From Parasedimentitalea denitrificans (GTDB lineage Bacteria; Pseudomonadota; Alphaproteobacteria; Rhodobacterales; Rhodobacteraceae), in the NCBI RefSeq assembly GCF_011813015.1, contig NZ_QHLQ01000007.1, positions 122,183 to 186,182 on the forward strand: DNA of 64,000 bases, given 5' to 3'. The notes below the pieces were generated by a model that saw nothing but the letters and a program-made list of their open reading frames with translations, had not been told where the DNA came from and did not search any database. The position numbers were made by a program, and so were the translations under genes. Of the stretch, positions 8,613 to 16,626 are shown piece after piece (within the stretch, counting starts at the first letter, position 1; each line of letters starts with the position of its first letter).

Positions 8613-10082
8613 ATGATCCGATTTGGCAACGTACTGGCATTTTCCCTGACCCTGATGGTGGGCTCGGCAGCACTAGCACAGGACAGCCCGGTGATTTCGA
8701 CCCAAGACGAAATCGGCGGCGTTTATGAGGGCACGTTTCGCGGTGGGCTTCAGCATGGTACCGGAACCTATCGGTTACCCAACGGATATGAATACTCGGG
8801 CGATTGGGTAGACGGCGAAATCGTTGGTCAAGGCGTTGCGCGTTTCCCGAATGGATCTGTATATGAAGGGGCCTTTGCCAAGGGTAAACCTGAGGGAAAG
8901 GGCAAAATCACCTTTTCCGACGGGGGCACCTTTGAAGGCGACTGGGTAGATGGCGTCATCAACGGTCAGGGCGTCGCGATCTACGCCAATGGTGTGCGCT
9001 ATGAGGGCGGGTTTGTTGATGCACAGCACACCGGTCATGGTGTCATGCAGAACCCCGGCGGCTATGAATATAATGGCGCCTGGGTGAACGGTAAGAAAGA
9101 AGGCAAGGCGAAGATCGTCTATCCCAATGGTGCGGTCTATGAAGGCGATGTGGTAGCAGGAAAACTGCATGGTCAAGGCAAGCTGGTCTTGCCTGATGGG
9201 TTGATCTACGAGGGCAGCTGGGCCGACGATCAGATGCACGGCGATGGCATTCTGACGCAGCCAAATGGCGACATCTATGAGGGCCCTCTGGATGCTGGGC
9301 GGCGGCATGGACAAGGCAAACTGACCTATGCCAATGGCGATACATACACTGGCAACTTCACTGCAGATTTGCGCGATGGTCAGGGCACGTTCAAGGGGAC
9401 GGACGGATATATCTACACCGGGGCCTGGCAGGGCGGACAGATCGAGGGCCAGGGCCATGTGACCTATCCTGATGGGTCGATCTATGAGGGCCAGTTCCGC
9501 ACCGACCTGCCCGATGGTCAGGGCAAAATCACCTATCGGGATGGGTCGACCTACGAGGGCAACTGGACCGCCGGTGTTATCGAGGGTGAAGGCACCGCCA
9601 CCTACCCGAACGGTGTAGTCTATACTGGGACCTTCAAGAATGCGAGCAACCACGGTCAGGGGATCATGACCTATACGGACGGCTATCGCTATGACGGCGG
9701 CTGGCAAAACAGCCTGCGCCATGGGGCGGCCAAGGTCATCTATGCGGATGGCTCAATTTATACCGGCGCCTTTTTCGAAGGCCAACGCCACGGGACTGGC
9801 AAAATCGAGATGCAAGACGGCTTTGTTTACGAGGGCGACTGGCAGCAGGGCAAGATCAGCGGTCAGGGTGTTGCCACCTATGCCAACGGCGACGTTTACG
9901 AAGGCAATTTTCTGAACAGCAAACGCCAAGGGGCTGGCACCATGCGCTATGCCAGCGGCCAAGAGACCAGCGGCAGTTGGGACAATGGGGCGTTGAATGG
10001 TGCAGCGGAGGCTGCCACTGCGCCCGAAGATATAACAGATGCTACGACTGCAGACCCAGCAGCAAGCGACGCTGGCAACTAA
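8613..10082 (+). CDS. Exported MORN-repeat protein, 19 tandem 23-residue repeats
   Basis: A 489-residue protein with a Sec signal peptide (1-22, cleavage likely after ALA) and a nearly pure array of MORN repeats from residue 38 to about 474, each exactly 23 residues on the pattern Y-E/T-G-x-W/F...G-x-G...Y-x-N/D-G-x-x. I count 18 good copies and a degenerate nineteenth, then an acidic Ala/Thr tail. MORN arrays mediate membrane, lipid or protein contacts; a periplasmic or cell-surface scaffold is likely, but the partner is unknown. The start is the ATG after GAGG; an earlier in-frame start precedes no site and would spoil the signal peptide. Confidence 0.88.
   Translation: MIRFGNVLAFSLTLMVGSAALAQDSPVISTQDEIGGVYEGTFRGGLQHGTGTYRLPNGYEYSGDWVDGEIVGQGVARFPNGSVYEGAFAKGKPEGKGKITFSDGGTFEGDWVDGVINGQGVAIYANGVRYEGGFVDAQHTGHGVMQNPGGYEYNGAWVNGKKEGKAKIVYPNGAVYEGDVVAGKLHGQGKLVLPDGLIYEGSWADDQMHGDGILTQPNGDIYEGPLDAGRRHGQGKLTYANGDTYTGNFTADLRDGQGTFKGTDGYIYTGAWQGGQIEGQGHVTYPDGSIYEGQFRTDLPDGQGKITYRDGSTYEGNWTAGVIEGEGTATYPNGVVYTGTFKNASNHGQGIMTYTDGYRYDGGWQNSLRHGAAKVIYADGSIYTGAFFEGQRHGTGKIEMQDGFVYEGDWQQGKISGQGVATYANGDVYEGNFLNSKRQGAGTMRYASGQETSGSWDNGALNGAAEAATAPEDITDATTADPAASDAGN
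8724..10034 (+). repeat. 69-bp tandem repeat array encoding MORN units
   Basis: The DNA has a strict 69-bp period over about 1.3 kb (19 units). Units differ at many third positions and at the variable residues, so the array is old rather than a recent slippage expansion. The opposite strand carries a long open frame here only because of the biased repeat. Confidence 0.85.
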
Positions 10083-10091
10083 GCCAGCGTC
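10068..10091 (+). terminator. Hairpin overlapping the MORN gene stop codon
   Basis: A 9-bp perfect stem GACGCTGGC/GCCAGCGTC encloses the stop codon in its 6-base loop. No T run follows immediately, so either a Rho-independent site of weak type or a bidirectional hairpin shared with the convergent PNPOx-like gene. Confidence 0.5.
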
Positions 10092-10115
10092 GGACGGCAC
10101 CGCGCTCTTTTATAA

Positions 10116-10781
10116 TCAACCGATCCGAATACGGCTGAGGTGATCAGGCATCACCAGTCCCTGCTGGTTCGCCGGGTCTGGTTCAGGCGCATGCAGCTGC
10201 AATGACATGGGCACCACCCCGGCCCAGATGGGCAGTTCATAATCTTCGTCATCATCCACCGGTGGGCCGCTTCGTATTTTGGCCGCGCCCTCGGTTATTG
10301 GCATGCGCAAAACGGATGTCGCCTTGACCTCTTGAGACGTCATCGGGCGCAGGTCTTCCCAGCGGCCGGGGAACACCTGATCGACCATGGTTTTCAGGTG
10401 CTTTTCCTTGGCCGCTGTATCCGTCACCTTTTCCGGACGACCAAAGATCATCGCGGAACGGTGGTTGACCGAGTGGTGGAAAGCCGAGCGCGCCAGCACA
10501 TAGCCGTCTAACATGGTTACGGTCACACAGACATCTGCACCGACCATGGCCCGCAAGGCGCGGCTGGCTGACGACCCATGCCAATAAACATGGTTGCCTT
10601 CGCGCCATTGCAAGGTTGGCAGCACCGATGGCTTGCCGCCAATCTGATAGCCAATATGGCACATCGGCATGGCATCAAGCACCGCATTCAGACTGTCACG
10701 GTCATATGCCCCCTTCTCATGCGCACGGCGTAGGCGGCTGCGATCGGTCTTAAGCTCGGTATCGGATTGGGGCTGGTCCAT
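10116..10781 (-). CDS. Pyridoxamine 5'-phosphate oxidase-related FMN-binding protein
   Basis: A 221-residue split-barrel flavoprotein-like protein of the pyridoxamine-phosphate-oxidase superfamily (the PF12900 type), not PdxH itself. The central segment with YWHGSSASRALR and VCVTVTMLDGYVLARSAFHHSVNHRS matches the FMN/substrate region of that group. The start is the ATG 7 bases after GGTGAG; an earlier ATG at 10799 lacks a site. It is divergent from a MocR regulator, a classic pairing of regulator with target, so it is probably controlled by it. Possible roles are a flavin or heme-binding reductase or a detoxifying oxidase. Confidence 0.82.
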   Translation of the reverse strand: MDQPQSDTELKTDRSRLRRAHEKGAYDRDSLNAVLDAMPMCHIGYQIGGKPSVLPTLQWREGNHVYWHGSSASRALRAMVGADVCVTVTMLDGYVLARSAFHHSVNHRSAMIFGRPEKVTDTAAKEKHLKTMVDQVFPGRWEDLRPMTSQEVKATSVLRMPITEGAAKIRSGPPVDDDEDYELPIWAGVVPMSLQLHAPEPDPANQQGLVMPDHLSRIRIG

Positions 10782-10811
10782 CTTGTTTCTCACCTTCATG
10801 TCAATTCCGGC

Positions 10812-10841
10812 TTGACAGGTAGCCTTGGCGCGGAGTGATAT
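10812..10841 (+). promoter_or_regulatory. Possible promoter of the mocR-like gene
   Basis: TTGACA at 10812-10817 with a TGATAT box about 18 bases downstream, placing a start near 10848 and a very short leader before the ATG at 10863. It lies in the divergent region shared with the PNPOx-like gene, where a MocR operator is expected. Confidence 0.4.
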
Positions 10842-10862
10842 TAACTTCCACTTTTGATCAAT

Positions 10863-12263
10863 ATGACCAGTCCAATTATGAGCGACTTTGCTTGCCTTCT
10901 GTCCCCTGAGGACCCGACCCCACGCTATCAGCAGATCTGTGATGGATTGCGGGCGCAGATCACGCAGGGCCAATTGCAGCCCGGTGTTCGGCTTCCAGCT
11001 TCGCGCGCGCTATCTCAGGATCTTGGCGTTGCCCGATCAACGGTTGTCACAGCCTATGAACAGCTGGTCGCTGAGGGTTATCTAGAGAGCCGACCCGGCG
11101 CCGGGATTTTTGTTTGCGATATTACACCGATAGCCCCACCAGCTGCCGAGCCAGCGCAGCACATCCCCTCCTCTCCCGCGTTGCCGGGCGTTCTGTCACC
11201 CGGGGAACCGGACCCTGATGTCTTTCCGGTCCAACCCTGGGCACGCTGCGTGGCACGGGTGGCGCGTAATACTCCGGTGGCGCTGATCCAACTGGAAGAC
11301 CCCTTTGGTGATCCGGAATTGCGGCGTGAGATTGCAGCCTATGCCGGGCGTTGGCGCGGGATTACGGCAACGGCAGATCAGGTTATCGTCACAGGTGGCG
11401 CAACTGCAGCGCTGGAACTGGCCATGATACTGCTGGTCGAAGATGGCCAGTTGGCGTTGGAAACTCCGGGTTATACCCCCACACATCATTTTGCAGCTGC
11501 CCGAGGTTGGGAGGTCGATTGGTTGCCTGTTGGGAAACAGGGCGCAACGCCACCAGCCCGGCCTGCTCAGGTGACTATCCTGACGCCATCGCACCAGTTT
11601 CCATTGGGCGGCACCCTGCCCGTTCCAATGCGCCAAGCCTTTCTACAGGCGGCCAAAGACCGCGGCGGCTGGATCATCGAGGATGATTTCGACAGTGAAT
11701 TCCGCTATGCTGGCCAACCGGTGCCAGCAATGGCTGCCTTGGATCATGGTGGTCGCTGTGTCTATGTCGGCACGTTTTCCAAAACCTTTTCTCATGCGTT
11801 ACGGCTTGGCTACCTGATCCTACCACAGGGATTGGTTGAGCGGTTTCGCGCCGCACTAAGCCAGTCGTCCGGTGGAGCAGCGGTGACCGCGCAAAGACCA
11901 TTGGCCGAGTTTCTGGCATCTGGGCAATATGATCGACATATCCGACGCGCCCGGCGACTATATGCGCAACGCTATACGGCGGCGGCCGATGCATTAGAGA
12001 AATGGCCCGCCGACATAGGAAGCTTTCACCGTCATGAGGCCGGGATGCAAATTGCGTTTCACTTGTCTAACGACATGCGCGATACGCCAATCGTCACCGC
12101 TGCCCGCGCCGCTGGAATTTCCATACGTGGCCTTTCAAGCTGCGACCCGTCAGGCCAAGCGCAGGGCCTGCTGATCGGATTCTGCCAATCCCAGCCTGAT
12201 GCTATTTCTGGGCAACTCGACTCTCTATTGGGGATTATCAGGCAACACCTGCGCATTACCTGA
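10863..12263 (+). CDS. MocR/PdxR-family GntR regulator with aminotransferase domain
   Basis: Transcription factor of 466 aa. Residues about 10-80 are a GntR winged helix (PTPRYQQICDGLRAQITQGQL...LPASRALSQDLGVARSTV), then a linker, then a fold-type-I aminotransferase-like domain with the PLP lysine in GTFSKTFSHALRLGY. This class senses pyridoxal phosphate or an amine adduct. Start is uncertain: the ATG at 10863 is used; another ATG 15 bases on is possible, and no good ribosome site is seen. Its 3' end overlaps the convergent TetR gene by 39 bases. The divergent PNPOx-like gene is the likely target. Confidence 0.9.
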   Translation: MTSPIMSDFACLLSPEDPTPRYQQICDGLRAQITQGQLQPGVRLPASRALSQDLGVARSTVVTAYEQLVAEGYLESRPGAGIFVCDITPIAPPAAEPAQHIPSSPALPGVLSPGEPDPDVFPVQPWARCVARVARNTPVALIQLEDPFGDPELRREIAAYAGRWRGITATADQVIVTGGATAALELAMILLVEDGQLALETPGYTPTHHFAAARGWEVDWLPVGKQGATPPARPAQVTILTPSHQFPLGGTLPVPMRQAFLQAAKDRGGWIIEDDFDSEFRYAGQPVPAMAALDHGGRCVYVGTFSKTFSHALRLGYLILPQGLVERFRAALSQSSGGAAVTAQRPLAEFLASGQYDRHIRRARRLYAQRYTAAADALEKWPADIGSFHRHEAGMQIAFHLSNDMRDTPIVTAARAAGISIRGLSSCDPSGQAQGLLIGFCQSQPDAISGQLDSLLGIIRQHLRIT

Positions 12264-12854
12264 CCTGGGCGAGAAACCTCCCAACAGAACAGAAATCAAC
12301 CGCCCCCCTTCGGCGGCCAGATCAAAGCCCTGGTTTTCCAGTGACCATCGCATCGCCAGCCCCTGAATAGATGCAAGCAACAGGGCCGCGATATCGGCGG
12401 AGGCAACCTCGGCATTTAAATGCCGTTGTTTCTGAGCTTGCTCTAGCAACCGAGCCAAGCCAGCCCGGCGCGCCACCATCACCGTTTCAAAGTGATGGCG
12501 CAAAGCATCATTTTCCGCGTGCAGTTCCCGCGAGAACAGGATCGCCGGAATAGCCGGGTTCTGCGCAATCTGGCGCAGGTGCCGCTCCATTAGCCCCTGC
12601 AACACCACCAGTGGATCGTCTTGGGGCACATCCTTGTCCAGTTGAACAATTGGGCTGGTGATGCTTTTGCCCACTGCCAGCCAAATGTCGGCCTTGGTTG
12701 GAAAGTGACGAAAGATCGCAGCCTGACTAAGCCCAATGGCATCCGCAAGCGCCTGTGTGGTCACCCGGTCAGGCCCCTGTTCGCCGGCAAGGCGGATTGC
12801 GGTCTCCACAATCTCTGCCTTCCGCTCTTGGGCACTTTTACGCGACTTGGTCAT
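12225..12854 (-). CDS. TetR-family transcriptional regulator
   Basis: A 209-residue repressor-type protein. Residues about 10-58 form the TetR helix-turn-helix (IVETAIRLAGEQGPDRVTTQALADAIGLSQAAIFRHFPTKADIW, in two blocks), followed by a helical ligand domain. It starts 8 bases after the stop of the cytochrome-like gene on the same strand, so the two are almost certainly one transcript and the regulator may control it. The 3' end runs 39 bases into the mocR-like gene. Ligand unknown. Confidence 0.9.
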   Translation of the reverse strand: MTKSRKSAQERKAEIVETAIRLAGEQGPDRVTTQALADAIGLSQAAIFRHFPTKADIWLAVGKSITSPIVQLDKDVPQDDPLVVLQGLMERHLRQIAQNPAIPAILFSRELHAENDALRHHFETVMVARRAGLARLLEQAQKQRHLNAEVASADIAALLLASIQGLAMRWSLENQGFDLAAEGGRLISVLLGGFSPRSGNAQVLPDNPQ

Positions 12855-12862
12855 GACTATCC

Positions 12863-13348
12863 TTAGTTCTCTCGATCTTCCCCTTCGATACCAAAACGAT
12901 AGCCGGCATGACAACTGGTACAACGATCCATCAGGCTGCCCAGTTCACCCAACACCACTAGCGGATCATCTGTACTGTCAGCGGTATCGGCCAAAGCATC
13001 AAAGGCTTTGTGTGTGCCCATACCCAGTTTCATAAAATCCAGTGGGATCTTGCCAAGCATCGCCGCACTTTCCCCCTCGGCCGCCACCATGCCCACGGCA
13101 CGAGCTGCAGAACTGACCTCTGCCATGTCACCTTTGGTTGCGGCCTGCACCACCGTCTGCACGGCCTCTAGCAGCCCGCGCATTTCACCCAGCACCATGT
13201 TCCGTTCGTCCGCAGACAACAGCACAACCGTCCGCCCATCAGCGTGGGGTTCGACATTTCCCTTTACCACAAAGATGTAGCCGACCCCAACCAGCGTCAA
13301 TGCTAGAACCAAGCTGATGCCTTTACACACCCAACAACCACGTTTCAT
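12863..13348 (-). CDS. Membrane-anchored c-type cytochrome-like protein (C-terminal CxxCH)
   Basis: A 161-residue protein with an N-terminal signal-anchor (about 9-28) and a helical periplasmic domain ending in CTSCH at residues 143-147, the heme-attachment motif. One heme near the C-terminus of a four-helix-like domain resembles cytochrome c' or cytochrome c556. Two more Cys sit before the anchor (5 and 8). The start is clear: GGAGG 8 bases upstream of the ATG. It is the first gene of a two-gene unit with a TetR regulator. Redox partner unknown; a heme sensor or gas-binding role is possible. Confidence 0.78.
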   Translation of the reverse strand: MKRGCWVCKGISLVLALTLVGVGYIFVVKGNVEPHADGRTVVLLSADERNMVLGEMRGLLEAVQTVVQAATKGDMAEVSSAARAVGMVAAEGESAAMLGKIPLDFMKLGMGTHKAFDALADTADSTDDPLVVLGELGSLMDRCTSCHAGYRFGIEGEDREN

Positions 13349-13518
13349 TCGCTTTCCTCCAATTTCATAAGTAAGCAAGTAATCACTAACTTCCAGGCAG
13401 TCAAACCCCTTCCTCCGAGCTCAATGAAAAAACTTAGTAAGGTGTTAGATCCACGCACCCTGGAATTTGGTTCTTTTGAGGCTTTTCATTTACTATTGGG
13501 GATGTATAAATCGCTGCC

Positions 13519-13605
13519 ATGATCAACCGCGCACATATCCTTTTCGTCGACGCTGCCATTTGCAGCGCCTCGCTGCGTGGCCTACTGATCCTAACTCGCC
13601 TCTGA
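13519..13605 (+). CDS. leuA leader peptide, 28 aa, Leu-rich end
   Basis: A short frame starting ATG ATC AAC CGC, ending with the residues LRGLLILTRL before TGA, upstream of leuA. Six of 28 residues are Leu, four of them in the last seven codons (CTA, CTG, CTA, CTC). This is the architecture of a translation-coupled amino-acid attenuator: ribosomes stalled for charged tRNA-Leu would change folding of the hairpin that overlaps the stop codon. No strong ribosome site is visible before it. The call comes from position and composition. Confidence 0.7.
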   Translation: MINRAHILFVDAAICSASLRGLLILTRL

Positions 13606-13634
13606 GCGTGCCATCCGGCGCGTCCGCTCAGAGG
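13599..13634 (+). promoter_or_regulatory. leuA: leuA attenuator hairpin
   Basis: A perfect 10-bp stem CCTCTGAGCG/CGCTCAGAGG with a 16-base loop begins within the last codons of the leader peptide. An alternative pairing GGCGCG (13617-13622) with CGCGCC (13644-13649) would compete with it. There is no T run, so the alternative state may act through Rho or through leuA translation initiation rather than by intrinsic termination. It ends 52 bases before the leuA start. Confidence 0.65.
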
Positions 13635-13686
13635 GGATCGCCAGCGCGCCACATGGCTTAGGACAGAAGATACGAGAGATACCAAC

Positions 13687-15258
13687 ATGACAAATACATC
13701 CGACAAAGACCGCGTAGTGATCTTTGACACCACCCTGCGCGATGGCGAGCAAAGCCCTGGCGCGACTATGACCCACAACGAAAAGCTCGAGATTGCCGGG
13801 CTGCTGGATGATATGGGCGTCGATATTATCGAAGCCGGGTTCCCGATTGCATCCGAGGGTGATTTCAACGCGGTTTCAGAGATCGCCAAGAACAGCCGCA
13901 ACAGCCGTATCTGTGGTCTGGCCCGCGCCAAGACGGGTGACATCGACCGCTGCTGGGAAGCGATCAAACACGCCGAGAAGAACCGGATCCACACCTTTAT
14001 CGGCACCTCGCCGCTGCACCGTGCGATTCCGAACCTGTCGATGGATGAAATGGCCGATGTCATTCACCAGACCGTCACCCATGCGCGCAACCTTTGTGAC
14101 AACGTTCAATGGTCACCAATGGATGCCACTCGGACCGAGTGGGACTATCTGTGCCGGGTGATCGAGATTGCGATCAAGGCCGGTGCCAGCACCATCAACA
14201 TCCCCGACACCGTGGGTTATACTGCTCCGATGGAAAGCGCCGAGCTGATCAAGAAGCTGATCGAAACGGTTCCCGGCGCGGATGATGTTATCTTTGCCAC
14301 TCACTGTCACAACGACCTTGGCATGGCGACCGCCAACTCGCTGGCGGCCGTGGCTGGTGGTGCACGTCAGATCGAATGTACCATCAACGGTCTGGGTGAG
14401 CGCGCCGGTAACACCGCGCTCGAAGAGGTGGTGATGGCGCTGAAAGTGCGCAATGACATCATGCCTTGGCACACCGGCATCGACACCAAAAAGATCATGC
14501 ATATCTCGCGCCGTGTTGCGGCCGTGTCGGGCTTTGCGGTGCAGTTCAACAAGGCCATCGTCGGCAAGAACGCTTTTGCCCACGAGTCCGGCATCCACCA
14601 GGATGGCATGCTGAAGAACGCCGAAACGTTTGAGATCATGCGCCCCGCTGATGTGGGCCTGTCCGGCACCTCGCTGCCACTTGGCAAACACTCGGGCCGC
14701 GCTGCGTTGCGTGACAAGCTGAACACACTGGGTTTTGAGGTTGGCGACAACCAGCTGAAGGATGTGTTTGTCCGATTCAAAGAGCTGGCCGACCGCAAGA
14801 AAGAGGTGTTTGACGACGACATCATCGCCCTGATGCGCACTGGCACCGATGACGATGATCATCTGCAGCTGGTCTCGATGAAAGTGGTCTGCGGCACAGG
14901 TGGCCCGGCGGAATCCACGATTGAAATGGAGGTCGACGGTCAGGATGTGACAGCCACGGCCGAAGGTGACGGCCCAGTTGATGCTACGTTCAAGGCGATC
15001 CGCGAGATCCATCCGAACACTGCACAACTGCAACTGTATCAGGTGCAAGCGGTGACCGCTGGGACCGACGCTCAGGCCACTGTTTCGGTACGGTTGGAAG
15101 AAGACGGCATCATCGCCACCGGTGAGAGCGCCAATACTGATACAGTCGTAGCCTCGGCCAAGGCCTATATCAGCGCCCTGAACCGGCTAATTGTACGACG
15201 TGGCAAAGTTGGCGAAGGTGCGGATACGCGTGAGATTTCGTACAAAGATATCACCTGA
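13687..15258 (+). CDS. leuA: 2-isopropylmalate synthase
   Basis: First committed step of leucine synthesis: acetyl-CoA plus 2-oxoisovalerate to 2-isopropylmalate. The 523-residue protein has the DRE-TIM barrel with FDTTLRDGEQSPG near residues 13-25 and the metal-binding HCHNDLGMA motif, then the C-terminal LeuA dimerisation/allosteric domain (from about residue 390), where leucine feedback inhibition occurs. It is a long-form enzyme. An attenuator lies upstream and an intrinsic terminator follows the stop, so it is transcribed alone. Confidence 0.97.
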   Translation: MTNTSDKDRVVIFDTTLRDGEQSPGATMTHNEKLEIAGLLDDMGVDIIEAGFPIASEGDFNAVSEIAKNSRNSRICGLARAKTGDIDRCWEAIKHAEKNRIHTFIGTSPLHRAIPNLSMDEMADVIHQTVTHARNLCDNVQWSPMDATRTEWDYLCRVIEIAIKAGASTINIPDTVGYTAPMESAELIKKLIETVPGADDVIFATHCHNDLGMATANSLAAVAGGARQIECTINGLGERAGNTALEEVVMALKVRNDIMPWHTGIDTKKIMHISRRVAAVSGFAVQFNKAIVGKNAFAHESGIHQDGMLKNAETFEIMRPADVGLSGTSLPLGKHSGRAALRDKLNTLGFEVGDNQLKDVFVRFKELADRKKEVFDDDIIALMRTGTDDDDHLQLVSMKVVCGTGGPAESTIEMEVDGQDVTATAEGDGPVDATFKAIREIHPNTAQLQLYQVQAVTAGTDAQATVSVRLEEDGIIATGESANTDTVVASAKAYISALNRLIVRRGKVGEGADTREISYKDIT

Positions 15259-15280
15259 GTGGTGTTGAGACACGAGCAAA

Positions 15281-15306
15281 GGGCCATCCATTTGGGTGGC
15301 CCTTTT
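15281..15306 (+). terminator. leuA: Intrinsic terminator of leuA
   Basis: Stem GGGCCATCC/GGGTGGCCC (one G-T pair) with a 4-base loop and a TTTT run, starting 23 bases after the leuA stop. Confidence 0.88.
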
Positions 15307-15684
15307 GCATTGCTGGTGCTTTTGAAACAAACCATGTGCTCCCGCGCCCCAAGCTGTTTCGGCTATGCCGAACCAGATTAGGGACTTGGGCCGGGCACCG
15401 CTGCGCGGTGTTTCTTTGGCTGGGGAGGCGTTTCAGGGGCAGGTTTGCCCTGAAAGCGCCTGTTCAATTATGGTTTAAACCTTCCGCGTCAAGGGCAAGC
15501 CGTGCTGCGCACGGGCGCTGACGCGCCCCTTGACCCGGAACAGTTCTGGTAAATCGGTTTGCGCCGCGCAGCGGCGCCGGACCCAAGGCTTTGCCTATCA
15601 TCTGTGATGAGAGAGCGCAGGCGCGGGAGCTTTCTGTTGTTGCGATGACCAGAACCGGTCATCGCTTTGTTTGCCAGAGAGTGC
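15307..15684. repeat. Palindrome-rich intergenic region (REP/BIME-like cluster)
   Basis: No gene is supported. At least five inverted repeats follow one another: TTCGGC/GCCGAA near 15358-15372, CACCGC/GCGGTG at 15396-15410, a near-perfect 15-bp stem at 15427-15460, a nested palindrome with outer arms GTCAAGGG/CCCTTGAC and inner arms CCGTGC/GCACGG at 15488-15534, and the 70-bp repeat unit at 15561-15630. This pattern resembles clusters of repetitive extragenic palindromes between convergent genes. Confidence 0.65.
15561..15630. repeat. 70-bp intergenic repeat, copy A
   Basis: This 70-base unit matches the one at 17594-17663 with five mismatches by eye. It begins with GCGCCGCGCAGCGGCGC (self-pairing), continues with CCAAGGCTTTGCC and ends with ATCTGTGATGAGAGAG and a GGCGCGGGAG block. 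Confidence 0.85.
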
Positions 15685-16503
15685 TTAACCGGCGGCCAGC
15701 TTCTCTTCGACGTCGCTGGTGGTCCACAACGCGTTGGCAATGTAGCGGAAGTTGGTTAGAGCCGCGAGATAGCCGTCACCCTCGGGCAGTTTTGCCGCTG
15801 CGGTGGCGTCGCGCACCACTGCCACCTCGAACCCTTGTTCGATCAGCTCACGCATGTGGCTCTCGGTGCAGAGGTTGGCGGACATCCCAGCCAGGATCAC
15901 TTGATCCACCCCTTGCTTGCGCAACTGCAGGCTCAGGTCATTAGTGTCATTGCCATAGACTTTGTGCGGTGAGGAAACGATGGTTTTGCCGTCGTCGATG
16001 TACTTTTTGTACTGCGGCATCCAGTCGGCGCCCGAACCTTCGAACCCGTCAGTCGTCAGAGCGCCCTTACGGTCAAACATGCCGATCTTGTGCATCAGTT
16101 TTTCCAGTGCACCTTCGAATTTCCAACCGTGATCAGTGGGGTAATAGTAATGCGGCGACACGGCCACGGTGATGCCAGCTGCCTTGGCTGCCTTGAATAG
16201 CCGTTCAATGTTTTCAACGGTGCCTTGCTCTTGCACCGATTCACCGACCACGCCCCAGGTCACACCTTCGGGGTGCAGGAAATCGATCTGCGGGTCGGTA
16301 ACCACCAGCGCGGTACGGCTGAGGTCCAACTTCATGTTGCTGGGCGGCAAGGCTGGGGAAGCCGGATCAGCATATGGATTGTCTTGCGCTTGGGCTGCGG
16401 ACCCGGCGGTCACTGCCGCTGCAGCAGCGCCAGTGGCCAAGGCCCCACGCAGAGCCTGACGGCGTGTTAGGTGATTGTGATTGTGATCGTGGTCGTTGCA
16501 CAT
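15685..16503 (-). CDS. Tat-exported isochorismatase-like cysteine hydrolase
   Basis: Periplasmic hydrolase of the isochorismatase superfamily, 272 aa. The N-terminus is unusual: CNDHDHNHNH precedes the twin-Arg motif TRRQAL (Arg14, Arg15) and an Ala-rich hydrophobic stretch ending in AQAQ. The mature domain has the family Asp in VVTDPQIDF (Asp70/Asp74 region), a Lys in SSPHKVYGN and the nucleophile Cys in SANLCTES. The start is the ATG 7 bases after GAGGAG. It is divergent from an AraC regulator, its likely controller. The substrate is unknown; amide or carbamoyl hydrolysis is typical of exported members. Confidence 0.85.
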   Translation of the reverse strand: MCNDHDHNHNHLTRRQALRGALATGAAAAAVTAGSAAQAQDNPYADPASPALPPSNMKLDLSRTALVVTDPQIDFLHPEGVTWGVVGESVQEQGTVENIERLFKAAKAAGITVAVSPHYYYPTDHGWKFEGALEKLMHKIGMFDRKGALTTDGFEGSGADWMPQYKKYIDDGKTIVSSPHKVYGNDTNDLSLQLRKQGVDQVILAGMSANLCTESHMRELIEQGFEVAVVRDATAAAKLPEGDGYLAALTNFRYIANALWTTSDVEEKLAAG

Positions 16504-16626
16504 GGGGTGTCTCCTCATCGGTTGATGAGATCAATCTAGATGGGCTTATGTATCATTTGGTCCGGTTTAGGTATCACCTGCTGCTTATTTGTATTCATTC
16601 ATCCAATCCTGTGATCAAATGCCGGA

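Noticed and set aside
8775..9722. A 315-codon open frame on the minus strand inside the MORN gene
   Set aside because: It arises from the biased 69-bp repeat (Gly-rich codons read in reverse), has no ribosome site, and the plus-strand protein is clearly the real one.
14113..15048. A 311-codon minus-strand frame inside leuA
   Set aside because: High G+C coding DNA often leaves the antisense frame open; leuA on the plus strand has full family motifs.
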